Origin: Rhodopseudomonas palustris
GTDB lineage: Bacteria; Pseudomonadota; Alphaproteobacteria; Rhizobiales; Xanthobacteraceae
Direction: 5' to 3'
Assembly (NCBI RefSeq): GCF_034479375.1
Contig: NZ_CP140155.1
Coordinates: forward strand, 1,736,001 to 1,800,000
Length of the DNA stretch: 64,000 nucleotides
Shown: positions 54,863 to 63,808 of the stretch, one piece after another
Layout: each line of letters begins with the position of its first letter
Position numbering within the stretch: the stretch's first letter is position 1
Notes under the pieces: generated by a model
Told to the model about the DNA's origin: nothing
Database searches by the model: none
The model's input: the letters and a program-made list of their open reading frames with translations, nothing else
Program-made: the position numbers and the translations under genes

Positions 54863-56395
54863 CTACAACGGCATATTGTCGTGCTTTTTCGGCGGCAGAT
54901 CGACGTGCTTGTCGCGCAGCATCGCCAGCGCGCGTGCGATCCGGCGCCGCGTCGCGTGCGGCATGATGACGTCGTCGATGTAGCCGCGTTCGGCGGCGAT
55001 GAAGGGCGACAGGAAGCGGTCCTCGTATTCCTTGGTGCGGGCCGCGATCTTGTCGGGATCGTTCATGTCCTGACGGAAGATGATCTCGACCGCGCCCTTG
55101 GCGCCCATCACCGCGATCTGCGCGGTCGGCCAGGCGTAGTTGATGTCGGCGCCGATTTCCTTGGAGGCCATCACGTCGAACGCGCCGCCATAGGCCTTGC
55201 GGGTGATCAGCGTCACCAGCGGCACGGTGCATTGCGAGAACGCGAACAACAGCTTCGCGCCGTGCTTGATCAGCCCGCCATATTCCTGCGCGGTGCCCGG
55301 CAGGAAGCCCGGCACGTCGACGAAGGTGACGATCGGGATGTTGAAGCTGTCGCAGAACCGCACGAACCGCGCCGCCTTGCGCGAGGCGTCAGAGTCGAGC
55401 ACTCCCGCCAGCACCATCGGCTGGTTGGCGACGAAGCCCACGGTGCGGCCGGCGATGCGGCCGAAGCCGGTGATGATGTTCTTGGCGAAGGCGTCCGACA
55501 ATTCGAAGAAGTCGCCCTCGTCGACGACCTTCAGGATCAGTTCCTTCATGTCGTAGGGCTTGTTCGGATTGTCCGGGATCAGCGTGTCGAGCGAAAAATC
55601 CTCGCGCTCGATGTCGTCGAAGCTCGGCCATTCCGGCACGCCGTCCGACGAATTGGCCGGCAGGAAGTCGAGCAGCCGGCGCATCTGCAGCAGCGTCTCG
55701 ACGTCGTTCTCGAACGCGCCGTCTGCGATCGAGGAGCGGGTGGCGTGGACGGAGGCGCCGCCGAGCTCTTCGGGCGTGACGACCTCGTTGGTCACCGTCT
55801 TCACCACGTCGGGGCCGGTGACGAACATGTAGCTGGTGTTCTTCACCATGAAGATGAAGTCGGTCATCGCCGGGGCGTAGACGTCGCCGCCGGCGCAGGG
55901 GCCCATGATGACGCTGATCTGCGGGATCACGCCGGAGGCCTGCACCACCCGGCGGAACACGTAGGAATAGCCGGCGAGCGCCGCGACGCCTTCCTGGATG
56001 CGCGCGCCGCCGGCGTCGTACAGGCCGATGATCGGGGCCCGCGCCTTCAGCGCCATGTCCTGGATCTTGGTGATCTTGGCGGCGTGGGTCTCCGACAACG
56101 AGCCGCCGAACACGGTGAAGTCCTTGGCGAACACGAAGGTCTTGCGGCCGTTGACGGTGCCCCAGCCGGTGACCACACCGTCACCCGGAATTTTCGTCTT
56201 CTCCATCCCGAATTCGGTCGAGCGGTGCTGGACGAACATGTCCATCTCCTCGAACGAATGCTTGTCGAGCAAAAGGTCGATGCGCTCGCGCGCGGTGAGC
56301 CGTCCGCGCGCGTGCTGCGCGTCGATGCGCTTCTCGCCGCCGCCGAGTTTGGCCGCCGCCCGGCGTTCGTCGAGTGCTTCTAGGATGTGTTTCAT
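54863..56395 (-). CDS. pccB: Propionyl-CoA carboxylase beta chain
   Basis: 510-residue carboxyltransferase subunit, crotonase fold in two halves. Seen: [20 protein letters not shown] near the start; [20 protein letters not shown] (first acyl-CoA oxyanion region); [16 protein letters not shown]; and in the second half [19 protein letters not shown] and [19 protein letters not shown]. The Asp in DVPGFLPG agrees with propionyl specificity. With PccA (17313-19328) it makes methylmalonyl-CoA from propionyl-CoA and carboxybiotin. It stands alone, with about 190 bp after it to the DUF2971 gene and 300 bp of gene-free sequence upstream. Confidence 0.95.
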   Translation of the reverse strand: MKHILEALDERRAAAKLGGGEKRIDAQHARGRLTARERIDLLLDKHSFEEMDMFVQHRSTEFGMEKTKIPGDGVVTGWGTVNGRKTFVFAKDFTVFGGSLSETHAAKITKIQDMALKARAPIIGLYDAGGARIQEGVAALAGYSYVFRRVVQASGVIPQISVIMGPCAGGDVYAPAMTDFIFMVKNTSYMFVTGPDVVKTVTNEVVTPEELGGASVHATRSSIADGAFENDVETLLQMRRLLDFLPANSSDGVPEWPSFDDIEREDFSLDTLIPDNPNKPYDMKELILKVVDEGDFFELSDAFAKNIITGFGRIAGRTVGFVANQPMVLAGVLDSDASRKAARFVRFCDSFNIPIVTFVDVPGFLPGTAQEYGGLIKHGAKLLFAFSQCTVPLVTLITRKAYGGAFDVMASKEIGADINYAWPTAQIAVMGAKGAVEIIFRQDMNDPDKIAARTKEYEDRFLSPFIAAERGYIDDVIMPHATRRRIARALAMLRDKHVDLPPKKHDNMPL

Positions 56396-56695
56396 GAGGT
56401 TGAGCCGCGCTTCTTGATGTCGTTGTCCTGCCGCAAGGCGTGCCGGGTTTGTGCCCCCGGATCGCCCCGATAATCAAGGCCTTCTAGCACGGGGCTTTCG
56501 CAGGGGGAAACCACCTCGGGGCGGCCCGGAATAGCCCTTTCGGCGCGTTCCGGCCGGCCGCGCCGCGGCTTTGCGGGACGCAAAGCGGCCGGCAGCCCGC
56601 CACTGCCGCCAAAACTGCATCGGCCAGATGCGAAAGCGCGATGGCGCTGCAGCGCAAACCGCCCTATATCGCGTGTCCCGCGCTGGAGCACCCAC

Positions 56696-57133
56696 ATGAT
56701 CGAGCCCACCCATGAAACGAGCAATCCCGGCGCGGTGAGCGGCGGCGTTGCGTCGCTGGTCCGCGCCGAAGGCGCGGCGCTGTTCGTCGGCGCGTCGCTG
56801 TTCTATCTGATCGCGGATGCGCCCTGGGAGCTGTACGCGATCCTGTTCTTCGCGCCCGATCTCGGCTTCCTCGGCTATCTCGCCGGGCCGCGGATCGGCG
56901 CGATCGTCTACAACGCGCTGCACACCACGGTCGCGCCGCTGGCGCTGGCGATCGGCGGCATCCTCGTGCTGTGGCCGATGGCCGGCACGCTGGCGCTGAT
57001 CTGGTTCGCCCATATCGGATTCGACCGCATGCTCGGCTACGGCCTGAAATACGGATCGAGCTTCCACGACACCCATCTCGGCCGGATCGGCAAGCGCAAG
57101 CCGGCCGCAGCGGTCACCTCCGAAGTGAACTAA
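56696..57133 (+). CDS. DUF4260 family membrane protein
   Basis: 145 residues with four hydrophobic stretches. DUF4260 marks: LVRAEGAALFVGASLFYL, ILFFAPDLGFLGYLAGPRIG, YNALHTTVAP and the C-terminal WFAHIGFDRMLGYGLKYG. Integral inner-membrane protein of unknown function. The start ATG at 56696 is the first in frame. It ends 4 bp before the stop of the converging beta-lactamase gene. No partners are apparent. Confidence 0.88.
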   Translation: MIEPTHETSNPGAVSGGVASLVRAEGAALFVGASLFYLIADAPWELYAILFFAPDLGFLGYLAGPRIGAIVYNALHTTVAPLALAIGGILVLWPMAGTLALIWFAHIGFDRMLGYGLKYGSSFHDTHLGRIGKRKPAAAVTSEVN

Positions 57134-57137
57134 GCGC

Positions 57138-57956
57138 TCAGATCGCGCCGATATCCGTCAGGCACTGCTGCGCCAGCGTCATCCGCGCCGCGGCGTGACG
57201 CGGTTCGCGGGCGTCGAGATTGAGTGCGAACACCGTCTGCCGGTCGCCCTTCTCGGCCCAGCCGACCAGCCAGCCGAGCGACGGCTGGCCCTTCTCGGCG
57301 CCGAGCAGCCCGGTCTTGGCGCGGATCACGGCGTCGCCGACTTTCGTCACCGGCAGGATGTCGACGACCATATCCTGGCTGCGTTTGGCGACCGGCAGCG
57401 CGCGGCGGCGCAGCCGGTCGAGGAAGTCGATCTGCTGGATGCAGTCGATCCGCAGATCGCCGGTCAGCCAGAACTGATCGATGCCGCCGCCGATGTTGCG
57501 GTTACCATACTCGAACAGGTCCAAGCATTTCTGCATCCGCTCCGGACCGATCCGGCGGGCGATCTCCTGATACACCGGTACCGCCGACACCGCGATCGCG
57601 CTGCGCAACGTGTGGTCGCGATTCCACGCCTCGATGCTGCGGGTGACGCCGTCCCATTTGAACAAATCCTTGTCCGGATCACCGACCACGCCGGTCTCGA
57701 GCGCGATCAGCGAATTCGGCACCTTGAAAGTCGACGCCGGCAGGAAAGCTTCGCCCGAGCGCTGCGCGTCGCTGGCGATGATCAAGTAATCGTCGGTCCT
57801 GTAGCCGACGAAAGTACCTGCCGTGCCTTCATCGGTGAAGCGCTTGGCGAGGCTGGTGCGGATTTCGCTGCGCGGCGGCGCCACTTCCGCAAAGGCCCGG
57901 GGGGTGGGTAGCAGGGCGGCGGCGCCGAGGGCGAGAGCGGAACGACGGGTGAGCAA
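57138..57956 (-). CDS. Class D (OXA-type) beta-lactamase
   Basis: 272 residues from a TTG at 57956 (GAGGACC upstream); no ATG is available near the signal peptide, while an upstream ATG lies inside a dispersed repeat. Signal peptide about 1-22. Class D motifs in order: STFK (acylated Ser and carboxylated Lys), SAV (SxV), YGN in LFEYGNRNIGG, and KTG in AKTGLLG. All catalytic residues are intact, so it is probably active in the periplasm against penicillin-type drugs. Chromosomal position next to core genes and host-like codon use suggest an intrinsic enzyme. No LysR or inhibitor gene adjoins. Confidence 0.92.
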   Translation of the reverse strand: MLTRRSALALGAAALLPTPRAFAEVAPPRSEIRTSLAKRFTDEGTAGTFVGYRTDDYLIIASDAQRSGEAFLPASTFKVPNSLIALETGVVGDPDKDLFKWDGVTRSIEAWNRDHTLRSAIAVSAVPVYQEIARRIGPERMQKCLDLFEYGNRNIGGGIDQFWLTGDLRIDCIQQIDFLDRLRRRALPVAKRSQDMVVDILPVTKVGDAVIRAKTGLLGAEKGQPSLGWLVGWAEKGDRQTVFALNLDAREPRHAAARMTLAQQCLTDIGAI

Positions 57957-58038
57957 CGGATGGTCCTCGAGGATGGATAAAGCGCGGAGGATGCGCGAGG
58001 CTCGTGGTGAAACGATGGCCGTCGAGCTATCAACCTCA

Positions 58039-58123
58039 CCGTCATTGCGAGGAGCGCAGCGACGAAGCAATCCAGCGGCTCAATGCACGGCGCTGGATTG
58101 CTTCGCTACGCTCGCAATGACGG
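58039..58123. repeat. Palindromic repeat (CCGTCATTGCGAGGAGCG...)
   Basis: CCGTCATTGCGAGGAGCG and CTACGCTCGCAATGACGG are outer inverted arms; inner arms GAAGCAATCCAGCG and CGCTGGATTGCTTC are perfect. The 85-bp element lies between the beta-lactamase start and the FlhB-domain gene. Same-type elements are recalled as highly repeated in Rhodopseudomonas and Bradyrhizobium. Confidence 0.85.
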
Positions 58124-58131
58124 CGAGAAGC

Positions 58132-58401
58132 TTAGCGCGGCGCCCGGCCCGACAGCTTCAGCACGAACGCCAGCACTTCGGCGACCGCCTTGTAGAGCTC
58201 CTCGGGAATCTCGTCGCCGAGCTCGACATGCGACAGCGCGCCGGCCAGCACTTCGTTCTCCTCGATCGGAACGTCGTGCTCTTTGGCGACCTCGATGATC
58301 CTGGCGCCGATCGTCCCCCTGCCCTTGGCGACCACGCGCGGCGCGCCGTCGTGATCGTAGTGCAGCGCGACGGCGATCGGGTTCTTGATGCTGACGGTCA
58401 C
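58132..58401 (-). CDS. Stand-alone FlhB C-terminal domain protein
   Basis: 89 residues from a GTG at 58401 that overlaps the FliK-like gene stop (GTGA). It corresponds only to the cytoplasmic domain of the export switch FlhB/Ysc[14 protein letters not shown] (the NPxH autocleavage position reads NPIA), [24 protein letters not shown], and [22 protein letters not shown]. In FlhB the corresponding domain follows four membrane helices, which are absent here. Such FhlB/YlqH-type proteins can substitute for or modulate the FlhB cytoplasmic part. Coupling to a FliK-like gene fits substrate-specificity switching in flagellar export. Confidence 0.88.
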   Translation of the reverse strand: MTVSIKNPIAVALHYDHDGAPRVVAKGRGTIGARIIEVAKEHDVPIEENEVLAGALSHVELGDEIPEELYKAVAEVLAFVLKLSGRAPR

Positions 58402-60179
58402 AGCGCGCGATCCAGGAAATGGCCGGCCGCAGCCGGCGGCGGCGCGGTCGGCGCGCCGTCGCGAATGACGATATCGCCGGGCGTCAGTTCGGCGCGGCTG
58501 AGCGCGGCGCTGAGCTGCGACGCGCCGGCGCGCAATTGCGCCGCGGTGGACGGCCGCTCCGCCCACATCCGCACCGAGGTCTTCTCGCCCTGCAGCGAGA
58601 TCAGCGCATGGACCGGACCGGCGGGCTCGACGTCGAGCGAGAACCGCGCCCGCCACACCCGGTGCGTGGCCGCGCCGGTCTGGCCGTCGTCGCCGTCGCG
58701 GGAGATTTCGAATTGCGCCACCGCGGTGCCGTGCGGCGTGGTGAACGGAATCTCGAAGCTCCAGCGCGGCTGCGGCGCGTCGAGCTTAGCCTGTGCGAGA
58801 TCGGCGCGGTCCGGCAGCGAGGCGACCTGCAGCAACGTCTGCCGCGCCAGCGAACCTTCGGTCTCGGTGAGTATCCGGCGCAGCGCGGTGTCGAGCGGCG
58901 CGTGCGGATCGAGGTTCGCCGGCATCACCGGCTGCGCTGCCGGCAGCGCGCCGCCGATCGGCGGCGGCGGCGTGTTGGTACGCGCGACGGCGTTGTCGTC
59001 GACCTTGCCCGCGCGCGCGCCGCCGGCCACCGCCGGCAGCAGCGACAGCAGCAGCGCGTTGTTGGCGAAGCCGGTCTTGGCGAGCAGCGCCGCCGCCTGC
59101 GGATTGGCCTGGATCGCCGCCTGCAATGCGCTCAGCGTCGCGGCCGTGGTCTGGGTCGACGCCGTCGGGTTCGAAGCGGACGGGGATGCGTTGACGTTGG
59201 TGAGCTGATTGATCACGTTCCGGATCAGCGCCTGCTCGGCCGCGTCGCTCGCAACGCTCGCCGGCGCGGCGGTCGAAGTCGCGAGCGTCGCTGTCGCGAG
59301 GCCGGCGGCCGCGAACGGCGTCGCCTGCGCGGTCGTTGGATCGGTCGCGTTCAGAAGGCCGGTCTGCGCGGCGAGCAGCGCGGTCTGCGCCAGCAATTGG
59401 GTGCCCTGCCCGGCCTGAAGGAGCTGCATCGTCGTTGCGGACGAGGCCGGCTGCGCGGCGGTCGCATTGCTCCCGAGCGCGGTGCTCAGCACCTGGCGCA
59501 GCACGATCAGCGCGGCCTTGAGATCTGTGCCGGCGGTCGCCGGCTGCGCACTCGCCAGCGACGCTTCGAGAAAGATCCCCGAACGCTGGAACGCGCGCTG
59601 GATGTCGGCGCCGGTCAGAGCTGGCGTGAGATTGGAGCGCTGCGCCAGCACCTGTTCGACCGCCGCGCGCACCGCCTGCGGCAGGCTGGCGAGATCGGTC
59701 GCCGCGGCGAGATTGGCGAACAGCGCCGACAGCCCGGTCTGCTGCGTCGCTGCGACTTGCGCCGCATTCGTCAGCGCCGTGAGTTGCTGCGGCGTCAGCG
59801 CGTTCGCCGACGGCACGATGCTGGGCGCGGCTTGCGACGTCAGCGTGATCGCCTGGGGTGCGAGCGTAACGGTGTCGAGCGCGGCGCTGGACGCGGCGAG
59901 ATTTGCGGTCGTGACCGACGCCGTCGCCGGCTGGTTCACCACCGCGAGGCGGATGCCCTGTTCGGTCTGCGACACCGCGACCTGCAGGCTCTGTCCGGCC
60001 TGCAGCGGAATTTGCGTGGTGGCGTCGACGGTCTGGCCGCCGATCGCGATCCGGACCTGATTGTTGTCGAGCACCGACAGCACTTTGGCCTGAACCACCG
60101 TGCCGGGCTGCAGCGCGACGTCGGCGGTCACGCCCTGCAGGGCGATGACCGGAAGGTTCGGATTGACCGAAATCGCCAT
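58398..60179 (-). CDS. fliK-like: FliK-like flagellar hook-length control protein
   Basis: 593 residues. A short ordered N-terminal region carries small-barrel-like strands ([36 protein letters not shown]). A very long Ala/Gln/Thr-rich low-complexity middle (about 85-460) follows. The C-terminal domain resembles Fli[42 protein letters not shown] and [20 protein letters not shown]. FliK acts as molecular ruler and flips FlhB specificity. The ATG at 60179 is preferred to the GTG three codons upstream. The gene is coupled by GTGA to a separate FlhB C-terminal domain gene. Confidence 0.8.
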   Translation of the reverse strand: MAISVNPNLPVIALQGVTADVALQPGTVVQAKVLSVLDNNQVRIAIGGQTVDATTQIPLQAGQSLQVAVSQTEQGIRLAVVNQPATASVTTANLAASSAALDTVTLAPQAITLTSQAAPSIVPSANALTPQQLTALTNAAQVAATQQTGLSALFANLAAATDLASLPQAVRAAVEQVLAQRSNLTPALTGADIQRAFQRSGIFLEASLASAQPATAGTDLKAALIVLRQVLSTALGSNATAAQPASSATTMQLLQAGQGTQLLAQTALLAAQTGLLNATDPTTAQATPFAAAGLATATLATSTAAPASVASDAAEQALIRNVINQLTNVNASPSASNPTASTQTTAATLSALQAAIQANPQAAALLAKTGFANNALLLSLLPAVAGGARAGKVDDNAVARTNTPPPPIGGALPAAQPVMPANLDPHAPLDTALRRILTETEGSLARQTLLQVASLPDRADLAQAKLDAPQPRWSFEIPFTTPHGTAVAQFEISRDGDDGQTGAATHRVWRARFSLDVEPAGPVHALISLQGEKTSVRMWAERPSTAAQLRAGASQLSAALSRAELTPGDIVIRDGAPTAPPPAAAGHFLDRAL

Positions 60180-60239
60180 GAGGACCACGTCGCTGCGCGA
60201 GAATTCCGATCAGGCTAGCGCAGCCCCGTAAACCCCTCG

Positions 60240-61037
60240 TTAACTTCCGCGCGGCGACAGCGCGGCCACCACCTGCGCTGCCGCCTGGAACTCGACTTGC
60301 CGCGCAGCCCGCCGCGCCGCGACCTCGTCGTCCAGGCCCCAGCGGGCGATGTTCCAGTCCTCGTCGACATGCGCGGCGGCCCAGACCTGATCCGGATCGA
60401 GCCGGCCGTGCGCCAGCGCCAGCGCCAGCAGCGCCGAGCCGGTGATCGTGGTCACCACATGCAGCGCGCCGATCGACCACGGATGCTGCGGCAGCGCGGC
60501 GCGCGCCGCTTCGATCGCGGGCTCGGGCTGGTCGACATGGATGATGCCCTCGGCGAGGATGAAATGCGCGCCGAATTCCTCCGCGGCCCAGAACAGCACC
60601 GGGTCCCAATGCTGCGCTTCGCGCGCGATCAGTTCGTCCGGATGGCCGGCGCGATAGAACAACAGATCCGAGCCGAAGTACTTGGCGACGTCGTCGGTGA
60701 CCGCGTCGATGCGGCCGACGACGCCGTCGATCACGCTGTTGGCGAGCCGCGTCAGCGGCATCGTGGTCGGATCGATCAGCTCCTGCTGCGCCTGCCATTC
60801 GGCGGCGATCGCCTCGGCGAGGTCGCGCGTCGGCGCCGCGAGCGCGTTGCGCGTCGGCGTCTTCACATTGCGGCCATCGAGCGTGATCGCAAAGCCGTCC
60901 GGCGTCTCGCTGATCGCGGCCGTGGTGTAGAACCGCTTCGGCAGCGAAGTACGCGTCGTGCGCCGCACCGCTTCCTCGGGATCGAGCATCGACTTGCCCG
61001 CGACCTCGTCGAACAGTTCACGCATGATGTTGTCCAT
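60240..61037 (-). CDS. ATP12-family F1-ATPase assembly chaperone
   Basis: 265 residues from 61037 (an ATG at 61025 is an alternative). ATP12 family features: KRFYTTAAISETPDGFAITLDGR with VKTPTRNALAAPTRDLAEAI near the N-terminus, AEWQAQQELIDPTTMPLTRLANS, DLLFYRAGHPDELIAREAQHWDP in the middle, and ITGSALLALALAHGRLDPDQ. In mitochondria Atp12 binds the F1 alpha subunit before assembly; alphaproteobacterial members are thought to do the same. No signal peptide, so cytoplasmic. It lies between the FliK-like gene and a small secreted protein gene; a palindromic repeat covers the upstream region. Confidence 0.92.
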   Translation of the reverse strand: MDNIMRELFDEVAGKSMLDPEEAVRRTTRTSLPKRFYTTAAISETPDGFAITLDGRNVKTPTRNALAAPTRDLAEAIAAEWQAQQELIDPTTMPLTRLANSVIDGVVGRIDAVTDDVAKYFGSDLLFYRAGHPDELIAREAQHWDPVLFWAAEEFGAHFILAEGIIHVDQPEPAIEAARAALPQHPWSIGALHVVTTITGSALLALALAHGRLDPDQVWAAAHVDEDWNIARWGLDDEVAARRAARQVEFQAAAQVVAALSPRGS

Positions 61038-61073
61038 TCGATGCGAGCTGCGATTGATACGACGCTCTCCACA

Positions 61074-61163
61074 CGTCATGCCCGCGCTTGTCGCGGGCAT
61101 CCACGCCATCAGCGCCGCAGCGGTTCGAACACGTGGATGGCCGGGACAAGCCCGGCCATGACG
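61074..61163. repeat. Double-hairpin repeat (CGTCATGCCCGCG...GGCCATGACG)
   Basis: CGTCATGCCCGCGCTTGTCG opens the element. CCCGCG-CTTGT-CGCGGG and CCGGG-ACAAG-CCCGG form two hairpins; CATCCACG and CGTGGATG pair between them; CCATGACG closes the outer stem. It lies upstream of the ATP12 gene and is a common type of dispersed element in this group. Confidence 0.8.
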
Positions 61164-61204
61164 GAGAGATGCCGATCATCATCGCTCAAACTCCGGATCA
61201 GTGT

Positions 61205-61516
61205 CTACTGATTGGCGCAGCCACGCGAATACGCCGCGCGGTCGTTCGGCGACAGCCGCGCCGCGTTGCCGTCGGTGAGGCAATCGGTGATGCGGTCGCC
61301 GAACGAGCGGCGCTGGTTCGGCAGTTGCGCCCGGGGGGTGGGGGCCGGGGCGTCGAGCTTCGGCACCTCCGGAACATACACCCGCGGCGGCGGCGGCGGC
61401 GCCGGGGGCGGTGGCAGCAGCGAGGGCTGCGTCCCGATCATCACCTGCGCCGACGCGGCGCCGCCGGGCGGAACAAGAAGCGCTGCGGCGAGCAGCAAGG
61501 GCGCGATCCGTTTCAT
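61205..61516 (-). CDS. Small secreted proline-rich protein
   Basis: 103 residues. Signal peptide about 1-23 (cleavage after ASA), then a polyproline run (LLPPPPAPPPPPRVYVPEVP), and a C-terminal segment QRRSFGDRITDCLTDGNAARLSPNDRAAYSRGCANQ with two cysteines likely to form a disulfide. The C-terminal segment resembles short domains seen in many Bradyrhizobiaceae periplasmic proteins; function unknown. The ATG at 61516 (MKRIAPLLL) fits the signal peptide better than starts upstream. It lies 57 bp downstream of the pseudouridine synthase on the same strand. Confidence 0.78.
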   Translation of the reverse strand: MKRIAPLLLAAALLVPPGGAASAQVMIGTQPSLLPPPPAPPPPPRVYVPEVPKLDAPAPTPRAQLPNQRRSFGDRITDCLTDGNAARLSPNDRAAYSRGCANQ

Positions 61517-61573
61517 CGCCATCATGTCGGCATCGCGCCGCAAAACCGCAAGCCGCGCCGGCGCGTTGCGCGC

Positions 61574-62941
61574 TCATTCTTCCGGCGCATGCTCGATCGG
61601 ATCGAACCGGTCGTGCTCCAGCCCGAGCAGGTTCCACGACTGCAGCATATGCGGCGGTAGCGGCGCCGAGACGTCGATCACGCCGCCGCGCGGATGCGGA
61701 ATCACGATGCGCCGCGCCAACAGATGCAGCCGCTTCTGCAGGCCGCCCGGCAATTGCCAGTTCTCGATGTTGAAGTACTTCGGATCGCCGACGATGGCGT
61801 GGCCGATATGCGCCATGTGGGCGCGGAGCTGATGGGTGCGCCCCGTCACCGGTTTCAGCGACACCCAGGCGAGCTTCTGCGCCGAGGTCTCGACCACCGC
61901 GTAGTAGGTCACCGCGTGGCTGGCGCCCTCGTCGCCGTGTTCGGCGATCCGCATGATGCTGTCGTCCTCGCTCTCCTCCTTGGCCAGATAGGTCGAGATC
62001 CGGCCCTGCTTCGGCTTCGGCACCCCGGCGACCAGCGCCCAGTAGACTTTTCGCGCCGAACGGTGGCGGAACGAACCGGTCAGCGCGGTGGCGGCAAAGC
62101 GGGTCTTGGCGACCAGCAGGCAGCCCGCGGTCTCCTTGTCGATGCGATGCACCAGGCGCGGCTTCTGGCCCTTGCTGTCGCGCATCACCTCGAGCATCAG
62201 GTCGATGTGCCGGGTGGTGCCGCTGCCGCCCTGCACCGCGAGACCGGCGGGCTTGTTCAGCACCAGCACGTCGGCGTCCTCGTACAGCGTCATCGCCTTC
62301 AGCGCCGCCAGCGTCTTCTGCTCGGCTTCGGACAGATGCCCGGGCGCCTTCGGCGTGTCGAGCTTGAGCGGCGGAATCCGCACGCTCTGGCCCTCCTCCA
62401 GCCGGTCCTTCGAATCGGCGCGCTTGCCGTTCACCCGCAGCTCGCCTTTGCGGACGATGCGCTGGATATGGGAGAACGACAGACCCGGAAACCGCCCCTC
62501 GAGGAAGCGGTCGACCCGCATGCCGTTCTCGTCGGCGGTGACGACCACGGTCTCGACCTTGGTCGGCAGCGGCGCCGCCTCGGGAACGATCTTCTCGGGC
62601 TCGACTGCGGCCTCGGGACGCTGCGCACGCGGCGGCCGCGTGGCGGATGACGCGCCGAACCGGGCCGGCGGACGGCCGGGACGCGCGCCTTGCGGGCGAT
62701 CGGACGCGGGACGTTCAGCGGCCGGCCGCTCGGCGGCGGGACGCTTGGCGGCGGGACGCTCGGCGCGCTCGCCACGCGGCTCGCGCTGCGGCCGCGCCGA
62801 GATCGGACGGCCGTCCTCGCCGCGATTGCCGCGCACCGGCCCGCCGGCAGCCGGCCCCCGCTTCGCGGCCGGCCGGCCGGCTTTGGGGCGATCGCCGCCG
62901 GGGCCGCGCTTGGCGAGGGGTTTCTTGGTACGACGGCTCAT
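61574..62941 (-). CDS. RluA-family 23S rRNA pseudouridine synthase (RluC-like)
   Basis: 455 residues. The first 110 or so are an Arg/Pro/Ala-rich basic low-complexity extension. An S4 RNA-binding domain (about 135-205, GMRVDRFLEGRFPGLSFSHI and GELRVNGKRADSKDRLEEG) follows. The catalytic RluA domain comes next, with PKLVHRID-type motif II as RLVHRIDKETAGCLLVAKT (catalytic Asp) and motif III TGRTHQLRAHMAHIGHAIVG. S4 plus RluA points to RluC or RluD; RluC (U955/2504/2580 of 23S rRNA in E. coli) is more likely from general similarity. The extension is unusual and may aid rRNA binding. Confidence 0.93.
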   Translation of the reverse strand: MSRRTKKPLAKRGPGGDRPKAGRPAAKRGPAAGGPVRGNRGEDGRPISARPQREPRGERAERPAAKRPAAERPAAERPASDRPQGARPGRPPARFGASSATRPPRAQRPEAAVEPEKIVPEAAPLPTKVETVVVTADENGMRVDRFLEGRFPGLSFSHIQRIVRKGELRVNGKRADSKDRLEEGQSVRIPPLKLDTPKAPGHLSEAEQKTLAALKAMTLYEDADVLVLNKPAGLAVQGGSGTTRHIDLMLEVMRDSKGQKPRLVHRIDKETAGCLLVAKTRFAATALTGSFRHRSARKVYWALVAGVPKPKQGRISTYLAKEESEDDSIMRIAEHGDEGASHAVTYYAVVETSAQKLAWVSLKPVTGRTHQLRAHMAHIGHAIVGDPKYFNIENWQLPGGLQKRLHLLARRIVIPHPRGGVIDVSAPLPPHMLQSWNLLGLEHDRFDPIEHAPEE

Positions 62942-63598
62942 AGGATGAAAGCTCCGGGGTTGAGGCTGTGCCTAGCGCAAAAGCGCCATCGGGTCACGGC
63001 CGGAATGCGGTGCGCTCGGCGCGTGGCCTGCCCGGTAGCCCGGATGAGCGCAGCGACATCCGGGACCGCCGCGCGGCGCGGAGCCGCGGCTCGGAGCGCG
63101 CAGCCCGGCGCGGCTTACGCCGGCTGGACTGCGGACCGGAACAACCGCCTCAACGGCAGCCCCGGCCGAACGTCCGCGTTCTCGCGGCGCAACCGCGCCC
63201 GAGCTTTGCGGACGTTCCGCCCCTTGCACGATGAGGGGCGGCGGAGCGCCGAAAGGCGCACCTTGGTCGTGGTTGCCGCAGCGTGATCACCGGATCGCCG
63301 GCAATCAGAGGCCGCGGAAACGCCTTCCGGCGCTCCACCGTGGCGACTTGTCGCTTCAGGGCCGTGCTTCCGGGCGCAGGTCCGGGTAATGAAACCCTGT
63401 TTATCCGGCGGGATTTCTCCCGCCTTCGCCTGTGCCGCGTCCAGCCAACTAACAAGTGGCAGAGCCTCGTAATGGGCCCGGACGGCGACCCGAAGCGTCC
63501 CGAGTGCGGAGAACACGTCTGCCCCCGCCCGCAGGCGCCACACCCCGCCCCACTCCAAGACGCCTCTAGAAGCGCCCCTCGTGGACGGGACGAGAGTG
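62942..63598. other. Structured gene-free segment downstream (minus strand) of a strong promoter
   Basis: About 650 bp with no convincing protein gene. It contains a REP-type hairpin CCCGGATG...CATCCGGG (63039-63064). Several strong local stems follow: GCGCC-GAAA-GGCGC (63248-63261), CCGCCCCTTG with its partner in AGGGGCGG (about 63217-63241), and GGCGGGA-TTTC-TCCCGCC (63407-63424). Minus-strand frames overlapping here lack ribosome-binding sites and have arginine-rich, shadow-like composition. A promoter at 63599-63627 reads into it, so a stable noncoding RNA on the minus strand is possible. I do not recognise tmRNA, 6S, SRP or RNase P RNA features. Confidence 0.5.
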
Positions 63599-63627
63599 GG
63601 TATATGATCCTATGGGAATTTTGTCAA
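63599..63627 (-). promoter_or_regulatory. Near-consensus sigma-70-type promoter
   Basis: On the minus strand TTGACA (63627-63622) is a perfect -35, followed after 17 bp by TATACC (63604-63599), a good -10. Expected initiation is about 63592 in the minus direction. The DNA around it is AT-rich while the downstream segment is very GC-rich and structured, typical of a stable-RNA gene. No coding gene starts nearby on that strand. Confidence 0.65.
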
Positions 63628-63682
63628 GAGCGAGCATTCTGAACAATTGGTTCTCGATCTATTTTCTGGAGGCGGAGGCACG

Positions 63683-63808
63683 ATGTTAGTTTTCTGGAGA
63701 TATGTGGAAACTGGTGAACTCGACAGACATAAAATTGGGTGCTCGTGCGAAGTTCTAAATGTGGAGAACAACCTCAGGAGCTTACTACACCAACAACTAC
63801 ACGAATAG
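63683..63808 (+). CDS. Possible small protein in AT-rich patch (41 aa)
   Basis: ATG at 63683 with GGAGGCGGAGG about 3-13 bp upstream, ending TAG at 63806-63808. The product starts MLVFWRYVETGELDRHKIGC and ends LLHQQLHE. Base composition is far lower in GC than the rest of the window, as in the DUF2971 gene. The region to 63948 in another frame could encode a further peptide ending LGTVEELK, so this may be the frameshifted remnant of a longer foreign gene or the first genes of an imported cluster continuing past the window. Low certainty. Confidence 0.3.
   Translation: MLVFWRYVETGELDRHKIGCSCEVLNVENNLRSLLHQQLHE

Noticed and set aside
58132..60179. FlhB-domain and FliK-like genes as part of a virulence type III secretion system
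   Set aside because: No secretin, needle, ATPase or effector genes are present; both proteins resemble flagellar versions, and the GrlR-like gene is nearly 28 kb away.
63115..63558. Overlapping minus-strand ORFs of 85-147 codons as protein genes
   Set aside because: They overlap one another in different frames, lack ribosome-binding sites and have shadow-like composition. The promoter and hairpins favour an RNA or non-coding role, though a conserved protein cannot be fully excluded.
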